Numbered from the stretch's first letter, positions 23,697-36,325 are shown. The stretch is 64,000 bases of DNA from Trileptium ribeirensis (GCA_030248225.1 JASANE010026598.1:1-64000), one strand, 5' to 3'. Notes: generated by a model from the sequence alone, not told the origin. Made by a program: numbers and translations.

Positions 23697-23935
23697 TTAC
23701 AAGGTTACATAAAAAACTTGAATTGTACTTTTATAAAAGTTTAATTTTAGCGAAATTTAGCTCCGCGGTGTAAAATGTTCGAATTTTTGACAAGACATGA
23801 CAACATTGGCATTTTATATCTCATCAGAGAAAAATTTGGTGGCTTTTCAGGAATGTACCTGCGGGACATGGGCCGAGGAGGTCGAAATACCTGGATGTCC
23901 CTTTACCCTATTTAGAGAGGCCGCCATATAAGCAA
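23697..23935. repeat. Dispersed repeat, first member
   Basis: This stretch and 37290-37530 share ordered blocks: TTTTAGCGAATTTAG, then TGTGGGGAAAAT-like, then CATCAGA-AAAATTTGGT, then GGGACA-GG, then GTCGAAA-ACCTGG, then CCCTT-AC and TTTAGAGA. Both are in the same orientation. No TIRs were resolved. Confidence 0.6.
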
Positions 23936-26299
23936 TGTTTTGGTAGTGTTATAGATACACATCACGTGTGATTGTGTGAAGTCTCCATCCCTCTGATACA
24001 TGAATTAATGAGCATCTCGTACATTGTTAAATAACTTTTGCCGCCTGGTTGAATTGAACCGTTATCGTTCTAGTGCAAGTCTTACGTTAGCCACTAAATT
24101 ATATTGAGGAGCTGTTACCCTGTTCTTTACAAAACTTCGCAAAGCGAGTGTTCAACACACGTACATGCGTTTCGTACCCGATGAACATTGTTCGTCTAAT
24201 GTATCTTGGCAACATTTGGACCCATCATTCATCAATGGGTTAAGGATGATTTTCATCATCAAGTTGCAACAGCAGATCTAAAATTATATCTAATATTAGT
24301 TTCGTGTTCGAGCTTTTCCAAAAATATAAGGTCTTCGTAACTGTGAATATATGTCGAAAACGGCCAAATATATTGGTCCGAACTGAAGCTATTTGTGTGA
24401 CGGATCGCAATCGTACAATAATATGAATAATAAAACACCATTCTGGCTACGCCAGGTAAGCTGAAGGTGGCTAACAAATACGAAAAGATGGAGCATAGAG
24501 TAGAGATATGCTCCGGGGACGAGAAGGTTAAAATGTGGCTCGACTACACCTATTCTATTCTACGCTAAATCGAATACAGCGGAAAAGTATACAAGTACAC
24601 GGTGCATAATAAAATTATACATTAGAGACGATCGTAATGACATCATACAACAAGAATAATGGTACAACACAATGACATGTTACGATTGCTAAACATTGCG
24701 ATTCATTCAAATGCATTTGACATGACAGTAAGTTTCTGGTTCAACTAATTACAACTACTCTTTATGTTCTATGATCCTAACGAATTGCATTAGATCTATC
24801 TATGTGAAATATATTCAGGTAACGAAGTTTAACTGTTTATGGGTCGGGATTGGTGCTCCCGGGGATTTCATTTATCATACATATTAAATAAATACGCACA
24901 TTCACACAGGGAATTTTTAAATGGTAAACAGTGTTAGCAGCCTTTCATTTTGCTCTAGTAAAACTTATCCCGTGGCAAGTTCGCCGGGACTTAGTGTAAT
25001 AACGGTGACGCAGCTGCATGGCGCAACTTCCTAACACCATGCGCTTACGACCCCGGCTATCATAACCTCAAGGGTGGACCCTAAGTTTTACGACTTAGCC
25101 AGTTTTCTTGGTCAGACCCAAGAAGTTACAGGCCGCAGGCGCGCTTCACGGAGTGTGTTCGGACCCCCTGATTGGTTGCGCACGTGTCTAGCATTTTGGT
25201 ATGATCACTGAGGTCCCCCAGCGAGTTTGACACCGAAACCTGCTCACAGGTCATTATGTCAAACAGATATTCCCTATCCTAATCTAAAGGAAGTTGTTTA
25301 ATCTAGCGTAACCGAGGGTGAAAACGCGTGATAATTGAGGTTTATTGTGTGAATTTTAAGTTACCCTGAGTTTATTCTCGGTCAAACACTTTAATCGTGT
25401 GTAGCCTATGTGGCCCCCACAGGGTTGCGACATGCCCTGAAACGTTTAACGTTGGACTATCTATTTTGTAACGTGATAACCTAACTATGTGATTAGCTAG
25501 TGATAAGGTTGTCCTAATAAATTTGATCCCTGGCGTGAGTGTGACTATTGCACGAGCGAGTCTGATGAGCAAATTTGTGGACCATCCTCTCAATAACTCC
25601 ATTATTTTGATATAGAATCACTGGTGGCGAAACCACGCGTGTCAGGGCTTGGAATATTCCCCTCGTCAAGCCGTGGCACGCAGGGTTGGCTCGTCCGTTC
25701 GGACGCACTTATTACGTTAGGATATCGACAACGCGGAACACATCGTCTGATTTGCAAGATTTTATTCACAAGGTACATTATACTATCAAGACATATATGG
25801 GCAATTAGAGGATCATTAAAGCCAGTAACAAATGAAACAGTCGTACCCGTTCGTTTCCTTGTCCGCGTCCAAAGGGCTTCGGGGTGGTGCGAGCGAACGC
25901 GTTCCCGGAGATACCGGGCCAAAATCTATCCCCGAGACGTCCAGTGCAGGACGTTAACTAAGTCAGCCATAGCTCGGGTTATGCGTTCTGGCGTGCTGCG
26001 AAATTCGCTCTCAATCACACGCGGGGTTATCCGCATTGCAACGGTTGTGCAGGAAAAGGAGGGGGTTCGTTGCTTTTACCGTATGATTTCAGTAAACAAA
26101 GGGACATGAGTCGCGGTACGAAAACGTGAATACACAATACAAGGTAAAACACTGTAAGACCAATGAAAGCAACTACGATACTCGTCATGAAACGGTAAAG
26201 TGGGAATAATTACTCAGAGTACAAGCGAACAGGCGCCGGTGCTCATGGTACAACCAACAAGGCGTCAGCTTGGTAGTCAGACGTTGAAAGCTCCGTCCG
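23936..26299. other. No gene recognised
   Basis: Open readings up to 161 codons (25624-26109, plus) overlap one of similar size on the other strand (25602-25922, 106 codons). They show no family motif and look like chance ORFs in GC-richer DNA. Base composition rises in GC from about 24840 onward, joining the stem-loop-rich region that follows. Confidence 0.35.
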
Positions 26300-27012
26300 A
26301 TGTCGTCCTAGTCCCGCGAATACTGCCTAGTATTCTTATCAAGTCTCTCACAACGTTTCGTCCTTAAGGCGGACCTTATAACAAATGATAATCGCCTTTC
26401 TCGATGCCTCCAGCAGACCAAGGGGAATTGAGATCCTGGCCTTGTCCTAAAACTCTGTGAATGATTTCCTGAAATTCCGTAAATGATTTCCTGAAGTTCC
26501 GTAAATACTTGGCTCGTGACGACGCGGTTGATTTTGGTGGTGGAATACCAACTGGGCTACGTTATACTCGCTGGGGACACAGGTTGATCATTTAGCGGGG
26601 TCGCCCCTAGTGACTTTTCATCTGCCAAAATAGTCGCCTGAAAGGGCAATTACCGTTTTAGATGATGTCCTAGGCGACCAACGGCGCGGTTCTAACAGTT
26701 TCGAGCAGGTGATCGCGCCAAGTCTATAATTGGGACTGGGTTTGCACTCTGGGGTGCGTTTAGCCTTGGCGTAGGGAACTAGGGGCGTTTCGCCCTCGGA
26801 CGCGTCTGCGTCCCTTTTTGGGTCGGCGTTGCCTGGTCGGTTTCTTTTCTCTCCTTTCTTGTGTCGCTTTTGTCGTTTTTCCCTTCTCTTTCTCTATCGA
26901 TCTCATCCTATGTCCTTATTACACTGTACATTTCGAAATTGTACAGTGTCTCAACTGCACTATCGAAAGTGTACAGTTGAGTTATTACTGAAATTTTAAT
27001 AATTTTGATCAG

Positions 27013-27078
27013 ACCTCGATGGCCGAGTGGTTAGAACTGAAAGATCTGCAGCGGGTTTAAATCCTCCGTGCAGGATCG
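27013..27078 (+). other. tRNA-like sequence with box A and box B
   Basis: TGGCCGAGTGGTTA is a good match to the box A/D-arm of Ser/Leu-type tRNAs, and GGGTTTAAATCC resembles box B. The spacing between them (about 22 bases) is too short for a full anticodon arm, and the acceptor stem does not close. It is a decayed or truncated tRNA, or a tRNA-derived SINE head. It lies just after the double stem-loop at 26921-26981. Confidence 0.4.
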
Positions 27079-29563
27079 AAACTTAACAAGGGAAAGAGAA
27101 AAAGGAGAGAGACAGCAGCGATAAAAGTAAAATTCGGGCATACATAGTACATAGCTTAACGGGCAACCAGTGATAAAAATAAAAATGCTTAAACTCAGCG
27201 ATCACGTCGCTCCGAAAAGAAAACGGGGTTTTGCACTTGCTCGGTTTGGGGACCAAATGATTCGCGAAGGGTCGCGATTAGTCCTTTTATTGCAATGGGG
27301 ATATGGTGATTTTATTTTGAGCCTGGCGTACCACAGCGTACTTTCACAGTGTCAACCGTAACTGGGGACGACAACTGGCTAGGTCGTCAGTTCATTTTAG
27401 GGGAAAGCTCTTTTCCTCGATCTAACTGTTAACCTTAACCACGAGCGTATAGTATTATGAACCTTGGCGATTTTGATAGCTCGGCAAGGGTATTTCCAGC
27501 AGACAGTAATTTATAGCCGTGAATTTACCTGGTTGCTGACAAGCGGAGTTGTACGGGGCGGTCGGGATCTCGGGCCGTCTAATCTACTTTAAACGAGGCT
27601 TTTTTACCAGTCCTTAATAATGTACAAAACGCTCCTCCGTACAAATCGAGAGTATACCGCAAATCCGTCAATGATGAGTAAAACGTTGTTCCTTACGGAG
27701 TGCCAAGACCTTATACTCAAGCTGAGGTCACTTAGAATTTGCTTAGTCTTTTATATTCCCCAAATTTACTTAGCTCAAACTGATAAACGAAATTTTGGGG
27801 CTTCCTAAAGCCCGACAGAGGCTAGTCCTCTGTCCCTAACTGCAACGTCAGTCCGAGCTCAAGCAGCGGCATGAGCATCGAACGGTCCACTAAGCTATAA
27901 ATTTATAAACCATAGCCATGAACAAATAAGCCTGTCCCTATACATAGTCGGGGAAATTTTACCGTGGTCGGCTCAGGAAAAATTCAACTACCCTAACTCA
28001 AGAGCAACACATCATGTAAAACATGGACGATAAGCGTCCATTTTGATTTGCCTTATCTATGACCACGGGGCATCAGATGGACTTCGACTTTCGTGTTCAC
28101 AACATAGTACCCCCCATGCAATCACTCAACCTGCTCAAAACGGAACTCGACTAAAGGAGGTTTGTCAAGGAACATGCAAAAGTGTGGTCAGCTGACGGGG
28201 GAAACTAAGACGTCCTCCGACGGGCGTCTGGTCAAGCTATCGAGGGTAAAATTGCGCGACCACTAATCAAATAACAATGATCTGTTACCTTTTGATCGGG
28301 GAAAATAAACCCCCATACGCCTGGTTCACCTCCTGACTTACAATATTCGGTCCGGGACGGCAACTGCCAGTCCCCTTCCGCGAGACGGAAGATGTCTACG
28401 CGGGTCCTCCGTCGGCCGAATTCCATTCCAAACGCCAATCGAAAGTAAACGAAAGAAAGCACGGGAAAGCAAACTCGTTGCGAAATCAACAATAAAAACC
28501 TAAGCGTCGGAGCAGGTCAGTAGAGTCGACCGAACTCCGCGCTGCCGAAGTCGAACTGATCCCAAGAGGCGACGCGGTGGTCGTCGCTTCAAAATTTTCA
28601 GCTATGTTGAAGGATGGCGATTTTGTCGCCATCCAATCGCTGATGATCTTTCAACGCCCACTTTTTCGAGTTCAAACCCGGCCGCCCAATCGAAAAATTC
28701 CCAAGATTTTATTTTTGACAGCTATCGTAAACCCTGGGTCCCCTTTAGAGAGAGTCGGCTTCAATCGAAATCGCCGACATCAAATTTGAACCCTCCGAAT
28801 ACTCGGAGGTAGACCATCTGTGAGTTTTAGGTTAAATTCTGGCAAGATCTTAAACCTCATCCATCGTAACTTTTAAAATTATGTCAAAAACAGATCTGAA
28901 GATCATTACTCAGATCTCTTAAAGTTTTACCTAATCCTAAATCGACTGTTATCCCCCAACTGTTCTACAAAAATGGTTGGGTCACCCGTCAAATTCGAAA
29001 TTTTAAACCTTCTTCTCCACACAAGAGTAAGCTGGAAATCTGTCCTCATTTCGGGACAGATTTGTCTTCTGGTCCTCATCCATCAAATTCCCACCAGCTA
29101 ACTCGTCGATTTGAGGTCAAATTCCAGCTATTTAGCGAGTTAGCTGCCTCATCCATCACCTAATTAAGCTTATTTAGAGGCCATCTGGGGCTAAATTTTA
29201 CTACGAAATCCGTGGGTAAACGTGCAAACATTGCACGTTTATATGTTGGCTTAAAAGATAAAGCCAAACATTCCTAGCTAATGGCTTTTCACATATTCCG
29301 ACAGGACGTCTTTAGGCGTCCCGAAGGGGGAACCGAAGGTAGGAATGAGCTTGTTTCGCAGTCAGGAGTGAAGCACATTCCCATGTATCCTTTGGGCTAT
29401 CGGGGGTCCTATTAAGGAACTCCCGGACCCCACGAGAGGGTCCTAAACATGCCCCCGTCCTTCCTAGTTATCCTAGTCCAGTCCGTCCGTAAAACTTATA
29501 AATTTAACAGAATTTTACATGTCCGTCCTCGTCTGTCCTGCTCTTTTTTGTCATGTTCTTACA

Positions 29564-29566
<3 letters not shown>

Positions 29567-29597
<31 letters not shown>
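29567..29597. repeat. (TA)n microsatellite
   Basis: An uninterrupted alternating TA run of about 31 bases, followed by CA/TA-rich sequence to 29650. A shorter TA run lies at about 30795-30812. Confidence 0.95.
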
Positions 29598-29599
<2 letters not shown>

Positions 29600-30059
29600 A
29601 TGTATACACATATACATACAATGCTCATGAGCACATAAACACACACTACACATGAGACAAACAGGCGACCTGAGCGACAGAAAGGTCGCTCAAGTTCACA
29701 CCAGAAACACGCAGAACAACGACAACAACAACAACACAGCAACTACAGCAGCAACGACAAACAACACAACCACGACGACAACAACAGCGACAACCGACCA
29801 ACGAAGTCGGTTAGAGAGAGAGAGAGGAAAAGAAAAAGAAAAAGCGGAAAAGAAGGGGCACGGGAAGGGAGGCGGGACAGGGGGTTCCCGAGGGATTTTC
29901 GAGGGGCTGGGGCGAAATTCGGTCCCCGGACGAAGAACGGGGCCGAACGATACCAAACACGAGGGGAGTAGACGTAGTAGCGGGTCGGGACCCAATTTTG
30001 GGTTCCGACATGTATTAGCATACAGGGTTTCAGCGTGCTATCCCGCGCTAACGGTTGCG

Positions 30060-30490
30060 CGGAGCGACGCCCGCCGGGCATCGTTGAACTCGCCTCGGGA
30101 AGGCGAATCAAACGAGGGGTGATTTCCCTGCCTTAACGGCGGAGGTTAGATGGGCACTAAAATCGTTGCGGATAGAGAGAGTGTCGATAGTGGTAGTCGA
30201 TTTGGTCGGCCGTCCCGGGTTACCCGGGCAACGGACGGAGGCCCGCCGGGCGTTTTTGGAGAAATGGTGAATACAATGAGGGGCGATTTGCCTACTTTCT
30301 AGTTAGGGATAAATTGTCGATTGGTTTGTACCCGCTTTCAGTCGGAGTTCCGAGCTGGGGCCACTTCAGCGGGTTATTGTGAACTAGCGAGGAGGCGGAC
30401 TGAGACCTGCCGTATATCGTTGCGTTTGCCAAGAGCCGGCGAGTAGAATGAGGGGTCGCTTGAGCCCATTTAGGGTCAAGGGTCGAATAC
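30060..30490. repeat. Degenerate tandem repeat, unit about 170 bp, three copies
   Basis: The block GCCCGCCGGGC then CGTT, then GAATCAAACGAGGGGTGATTT, recurs at about 30068-30128, 30240-30292 and 30405-30465 in decaying form (GAATACAATGAGGGGCGATTT, GAGTAGAATGAGGGGTCGCTT). It sits in the stem-loop-rich region and is not coding. Confidence 0.6.
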
Positions 30491-31396
30491 GGAGTTGGTG
30501 CAAACAGACGGCATTTTACGTTGAATTTACATTATAAAACAGGGAAATAAGTGATATAACAGCGGGATGACTGGTCAGATCGAGACCCGTCTGGTCTCGT
30601 TAGATGTCTCAATGGGTAATTTACTTAGAAACATGCATACTTTCAATCAATGATCCGACGGTTATAAGAAAGACCAGTTCTTACGGTGCTGGTCAAGCCA
30701 TTCTGGGGCGTTCAAGATGCTATAACAAGGGAGGATCTGTCCGGTGGGGCCGGAAAAATGGACGGGAAAACCAGGCAGCACACATGTACACACACATATA
30801 TATATATATAACTATATACCCATATATGCCTAGGCTATGTCCACTCGGAACCTTGGTCACCAGCCAAACCTAGCGTAAGTAATGGCTGTTAATTTGGACT
30901 TTCGTCGGTTCGCCCCTGGAATATCTCAGGAAATCCTCCAGCGATTTGTGATGTCTTGAGCTCGTTCGAGAGCCCTGAAAATTCTCTATCGAAAAGTGCT
31001 CGGGGCATTTTCGGGAAATATCAACCGTTGGGCGGCCACGGGCCGATAAACAGGCCCGATACCCGTTATTTCCGAGTAATCGGAAACTACCGTAACCCAT
31101 TTGTTTCAGCTTAGTTTTGCGACCATTAAGCTATAGTTCGCTCGAACCAGGTAAAATTGATAGTCCTGATTTTGATTACTTTCCGACCCCTTAAATTGTC
31201 AAAGGCCTCCTATTCCCGGACGGTCTAAATTTTGAAGTTTCAACGTGGAAACGTTTCCTAACGGTCGAGTTCCGTTTGTCTTTCCTATCTTGGCCAGTTA
31301 GGATCACTACTACAGTCCCTACCTTCCTGCTTTCAGACCTTTGGCTAAAGAAAACTCCTCCTGGGCTTCCGCGGGCCCACCCGAAATGATGCACAA

Positions 31397-31490
31397 GTAC
31401 AAAAACATGACATGCAATGGCAAAAATACAATTACGTATACGTACAAGATAGGACATGCAATGGTAAAAATACATTTATGCATATATCAT
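31397..31490. repeat. Short tandem duplication, about 45-bp unit
   Basis: GACATGCAATGGCAAAAATAC near 31409 and GACATGCAATGGTAAAAATAC near 31453 head two adjacent copies. Each is followed by AT-rich TTACGTATAC-type sequence. Confidence 0.8.
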
Positions 31491-31690
31491 ACGTACAAAA
31501 GCGATAATAAGTAATGATGATCGGCAACGACCATGGCACCACTCGACCAAAAAATATGTTGCTCCCGCGAGCCATACCTGGTCCTGTTCGACACCTCTTT
31601 AGGGGGTTCTGACGCCGAAATCTCGCAAAGTACGCGTAACAGGCCGGAACGGGCCTGTTACATTAGTATACCTAATGTGACAGGCCAACA

Positions 31691-32164
31691 CGTCAAAACT
31701 TCAATATAAGTAGCAAGGAAAAAGGATTCGGTTACCAATTCGGACAGAAAACGGAAAGTAAGGCGGATTTAACGTCCATTAGTAATGATTTCAGCGGTGT
31801 TTCGAATCGTTCGCGCTCGGCAACATCATCATTGATCGATAAAGATACAACTGAGAGCGAATATATAAAAAATATATGTTCGATACTCAAAACTCGAATC
31901 TATTGTGGCTCAAAAATACATTGTACACGGCCGTTTCAGCGATAACACTCGTAAACCACAGCGAACCAGGGGTACACAGTGTGGGCAACCTATTTATTGA
32001 CTCGGAGATTACGGGAAAAGGAGATTGGGACCTAAAATCTTACTTTTTCCATTAGTTTTGTGCACAATGCCTAGCTTATTAAACATAGGGAAATTAATAT
32101 GTTCTTTTATCAGCAAAATTTTGTGCAAATTTGTACGATTCTATCAAGGCTCTGGATCCGGACT
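31691..32164. other. No feature seen
   Basis: No coding, RNA or repeat signal recognised between the stem-loop region and the second satellite. Confidence 0.4.
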
Positions 32165-34530
32165 GTCAGCTCCTGTTTGACAATTTTTGCTCGTTAAATT
32201 ATTGTTTGGGTGACAGAAACTAGGTTAGGGAAGGTCAAGTTTTTTTTTGGGCAACATAACTATGATTTTGGCTTTTCTAGTCACCGAAAATACACTAATT
32301 TACCCCAAAATAGCCAAATTTCCCTTGTTAGATCATGTTTGAAGCCCTTAGCTGGTTTTGGCTTGACAAATTGATGTGTGAGTGTCAGGTATTAGGTCGG
32401 GGAGGTCAAATTTACTTTTTGGTAAAACAGTTTTTGACTAATTATATAATTTTGGTATTTCTGGCTCCACAACGTACCCTAATTACCTCCCTCAAAAAAT
32501 GGCCAATTTTCGTTGTCAGCTCCTGTTTAATGCTTTAAATTACTTTTGGCTGAGTAAATAGTTGTGTGAGTGTCAGATATTTAGTCGGGGAAAGTCAAGT
32601 TTATTTTTTGGGCAACCTAACTATGATATTGGCTCTAGTAGCTCTCAAAGTACCACAATTTACCACCAAAATGGCTGAATTTTGTTTTCAGCTCCTGTCT
32701 GAAGCCCTTAAATTAATTTTGGCTTTGAAAATTGTTGTTTAGCTGACAGATACTAGGTCGGAAAAGGTGAAGTATATTTTTTGGGTAGCCGAAAATACAC
32801 TAATTTGCGCCAAAATAACCAAATTTTTCTTCTCAGCTCCTGTTTGAAGCAGTTAAATTTATTTCGGCTGGGCAAATTGATGTTTGAAAGACATATATTA
32901 TTATGTCGGGGTAGCTCGAGTTTATTTTTCGAACAATCTAACTATGATTTTGGCTTTTGTAGCCCCCAAATTACCCTAATTTTGCTATAAAATGGCCAAA
33001 TTTCGTTGTCAGCTTTTGTTTGAAGCCATAAAATAAATTTTGGCTGGGCAAATTGGTATTTAGATGGCAAATACTAGGTCTGGAGAGGTCAAGTTTATTT
33101 TTTGGACAGCTTAACTATAATTTTAGATTTTATAGCCCCCGAAAGGTCAAATTTCCCTGTCAGCTTCTGTTTGAAGCCCTTAAAGTAAATGTGGCTTATC
33201 AAATTGTTATTTTACACGGTCGGGGAACGTCAACTTTATATTGGGCAAACTCTGGGCTGTCCATTCGCTGAAAATTTTGCCAGGGGCCATGGGGGGACCC
33301 TTGTTCCGAACCGCATTGAGCCGATTTAGCCAAGAGATAAAACGGTAAAAAAATCGTGTCAGAAACATTGCCAAAATGCTTTTGATGGAGAGAAATCGAT
33401 TTTTATGCAAATTTTGACAAAATTCGCGAAATTTTTTGCTTCAGGAAGCAATTCTAGTACAAATTTTATGTTCTTTGGACCGACTGGAAAAAATTTGCCG
33501 GGGGGCGGTGAACCGGGGGAAGCACAAAATTTTGCCAAGGGGCATAAAACCGTTTATAGCTGTTTTGAGCCAGGGGGAACCCACAAATACCAGGGGCCCT
33601 CCACCCCCAATTCGGAGAGCCCAGAACCTAACTAAGATTTTGGGTCTTATGGCCCCCAAAATACCATAATTTACCCTTACGATGGCCAAATTTCGATGTC
33701 AGATTGTGTTTGGAGACCTTAAATTAATTTTGGCTTGGCAGATTGTTGTTTGGCTGACAGATACTATGTCGGGAAAGGTGAAATTTATTTTTTGGACAAC
33801 CTAGCTATTATTTTCGCTTTTAAACCCCCAAATACTATAATTTACCCCCAAAATGGCCAAATTTCGATGTCAGATCGTATTTGGAGACCTTGAATTAATT
33901 TTGGCTTGGCAAATTGTTGTTTGGCAGACATATACTATGTTGGGAAAGGTCAAATTTATTTTTTTGGACAACCTAACTATGATTTTCCATCTTCTAGTCC
34001 CCAAAATAGCCAAATTTGGCTTTCAGCTCCTCTTTGAAGCCCTTAAATTAATTTTGGCTTGTCAACTTATTGTTTAGCTGACAGATACTTGGTCGACAGG
34101 TCAAGATTATATTTGTGCAAGCTTAACTATGATTTTGGTTCTTCTAGCCCGTAAAATACGCTAATTTACCCCAAAATGGCCAAATTTCGATGTTACATCG
34201 TGTTTGGAGACCCTAAATTAATTTTGGCTTGGCAAATTGTTGTTTGGCTGACAGATACCATTTTACCTCCAAGATGGCTAAATTTCGATGTCAGATCGTA
34301 TTTGGAGATCTTATCTTTTAACCCCTCCCCGCCGCTTGAAAATACCATAATTTACCCCAAAGTGGCCAAATTTCGTTGTCAAATCCTGTTTGGAGACCTT
34401 AAATTAATTTTGGCTGGGCAAATTGGTATTTTAATGACAGATACTAGGTCGGGGAAGGTCAAGTTTATTTTTTGGACAGCCTAACTGATTTTGGCTCCTC
34501 TAGCCCCCCAAATACCATAATTTAGGTTCA
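32165..34530. repeat. Second decayed satellite array, unit about 165 bp
   Basis: Unit blocks in order: CCCCAAAATGGCCAAATTTCG, TGTCAGCTCCTGTTTGAAGC, AAATTAATTTTGGCTTGGCA, TGACAGATACTAGGTCGGG, AAGGTCAAGTTTATTTTTTG, CAACCTAACTATGATTTTGG. The TGTCAGCTCC-type block recurs near 32165, 32327, 32515, 32686, 32833, 33006, 33157, 33699, 33868, 34019, 34189, 34283 and 34375. Spacing is mostly 150-175 bp, with one gap explained by the insertion at 33252-33624. It is unrelated in sequence to the first satellite. Confidence 0.85.
33252..33624. mobile_element. 373-bp non-autonomous TIR element inserted in the second satellite
   Basis: The ends are 11-bp inverted repeats with one mismatch (CTGGGCTGTCC at the left, GGAGAGCCCAG at the right). 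Satellite sequence (GGGCAA ... CCTAACT) continues across it, so the insertion is clear; the target duplication is short or blurred (AAC-like). Length, G-rich ends and terminal bases resemble the 383-bp element at 7692-8074, so the two are probably one family. No ORF of note. Confidence 0.75.
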
Positions 34531-36325
34531 GTTATGGCCTAATCTCGTTGTCTTTTATTGCGTTTCGTTTTCTAATTTCGTTGCCTAATTTCGCTAATCT
34601 TCCAGCTAAGACTTTTTACCAAATAGGATGAACACCAGTGAGGAACAGTTTTTACGATTTTCTCGACACCAGTATTTGGTGCTTACTACAGTTTGTTGAT
34701 CAGACGACGACATTTGATATATTTTTCAGGCTTTCGAACGTTTTATCTCTTTTGTCTCGAGGTTATTTTTTTAAAAATCACATGAATATAGTTGTTAATT
34801 TCGTTATGACTTGAAATTGTTTTAGCTTGTTACTTTCCGTGAAAAATATACGTCTCTTAATTAGCAGCCCAAAAATAAATAAAAATAGGATTATACCCTG
34901 TTTTGAGTCTTTGGGTTAACTTCGGTCAGGCAAATTTGGAAACTATGTACTCCTGTAGTCTAGCCTTCGACGTTTTTCAATTGCCGTAAAAAGACATATT
35001 GATTCATGAAGTACCTACATTAGACACCAGTTTGTGTTGACTGCAATGGTTTGTTATTAGGGGACATTACTTAATGGTTTTGTGATAAAGTGAGAGACAG
35101 GGGAACAAGATCGGGTAATCTATCCTGTAGTTTCAAAACTGTCTTTCTTGAATGCAAAACTTTTTCATGCCCAAAATCTCTTTTTCCCACCGTAATGTCC
35201 TTGCACAGTACATTGCACTAAGCCCAACACACCATAGAACATAGTACGAAATTGAAAACAATTGAGCTTTTTTCCATCGGAACAATCAACGACATGTCTC
35301 CAGTCCTTAACCAAATATATGCATTTTTGAAAGCAAAGCCATTGACTTAACACATTATCTCGGTATTTCATTACTAGTGTAAGAGGATTTTTCACCCACA
35401 GCCGTGTTTCACTTAGCTAATTATGCAGGCATTATCTAACGCTAAGTTTTTCGATAACAATTTTGTCACGAGCGTCTATTCCATGCATATAAAGGCCATT
35501 TTTCTCTACTAGTGGATCCTTAATTGTTCAAAAATATTACTGCTATTTGGATGAAATGTGTGCTCCGATTTGTGAGAGGTGGCCAAGAACTTGTTTCATG
35601 GGATCCCATTTTCACCCGGCCTGCAATCCTTTGGGTTAGTTTTACGGGGATAAAGAATTGGAATCCGTTTTCGGCCCTACTGGAATAGCACGCATAAAAA
35701 TTTCAAGCTTTCGTTTGAGCTACTGCGCGAGAGCAGCGGGCGTTGCAATTTTAGTTACAGATGTCACATGGAAAAAGCCCAAGCTACCAATCTTAAATTT
35801 CATCACAACGAAAAGTAAAATTGTTCGGTCAACACGCGGAATTCAAAGAGTTATTTAATGATTCACCGTCACACAGATTACGTAGAATGTCTTATCGCAA
35901 TGGTACCATCAGGAGCTTCTATCTGCGGTTAATGTTTATATAGATACATTAGTTTGAACCTTCAAAGTTAGGTCGGTAGACTTTATCGAATTGAAATGTT
36001 TTTAAAGTGAAGGTTTACATATAATTTCGGAAAATAAAGTATTTCTCAGTGTTACAAAATGACTTGCTTAATTTTGCAGCTAGAAAAAACTTAAATCGTT
36101 ACAAAATAAACAGTCTTCGTTAACACGTTGAATTATGTATATGTATATATATTGGGTCTAAATAATTAATACTGGAATATTCGTTTATTGGGCTACGATA
36201 TTTACATTTAATGTGCTTATCGGTAGGCAAACATTCATAAATATCTAGTTATAAAATTGTAATAACCGCGATTGTAAAGAACTTAACTAATTTGAACTTA
36301 TGTATAATCAGATCAATACGAGTAG
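34531..36325. other. No gene recognised
   Basis: AT-rich DNA. A 76-codon minus reading (35165-35395) and a 66-codon plus reading (35658-35858) have no motif that I recognise. There is no repeat array or RNA gene. Confidence 0.35.

Larger units (their letters stand above)
26300..31690. other. Non-coding region dense in perfect stem-loops
   Basis: Many perfect inverted repeats with short loops follow one another, each of different sequence. Examples (stem arms; length): 26318-26324 with 26329-26335 (7); 26921-26930 with 26940-26949 (10); 26950-26957 with 26974-26981 (8); 27814-27821 with 27827-27834 (8); 28023-28029 with 28035-28041 (7); 28612-28620 with 28626-28634 (9); 28792-28798 with 28803-28809 (7); 28892-28899 with 28910-28917 (8); 29036-29045 with 29054-29063 (10); 29217-29227 with 29231-29241 (11); 30581-30587 with 30593-30599 (7); 31069-31075 with 31080-31086 (7); 31636-31645 with 31652-31661 (10); 31660-31666 with 31672-31678 (7). 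No convincing coding stretch or rRNA is present. Confidence 0.75.

Noticed and set aside
24033..24110. tRNA-like reverse-strand sequence with GGTTCAATTC and TTTAGTGGCTAACG
   Set aside because: Boxes resemble tRNA promoters, but the anticodon and acceptor stems do not pair; too weak to list as a gene.
25602..26109. Overlapping ORFs of 161 and 106 codons on both strands
   Set aside because: No family motif; stop-poor GC-richer DNA explains both frames being open.
28603..28660. Hammerhead-type ribozyme, prompted by CTGATGA near 28632
   Set aside because: The conserved GAAA and the cleavage-site strand are not in place; the stem-loop is explained without it.
29652..30122. 156-codon ORF rich in Asn and Thr, then Lys/Glu and Gly
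   Set aside because: It arises from an AAC/CAA-type simple repeat and a purine-rich tract, and the opposite strand is open too; no domain is seen.
35165..35395. 76-codon minus ORF as a transposase piece
   Set aside because: No DDE or other family motif could be identified.
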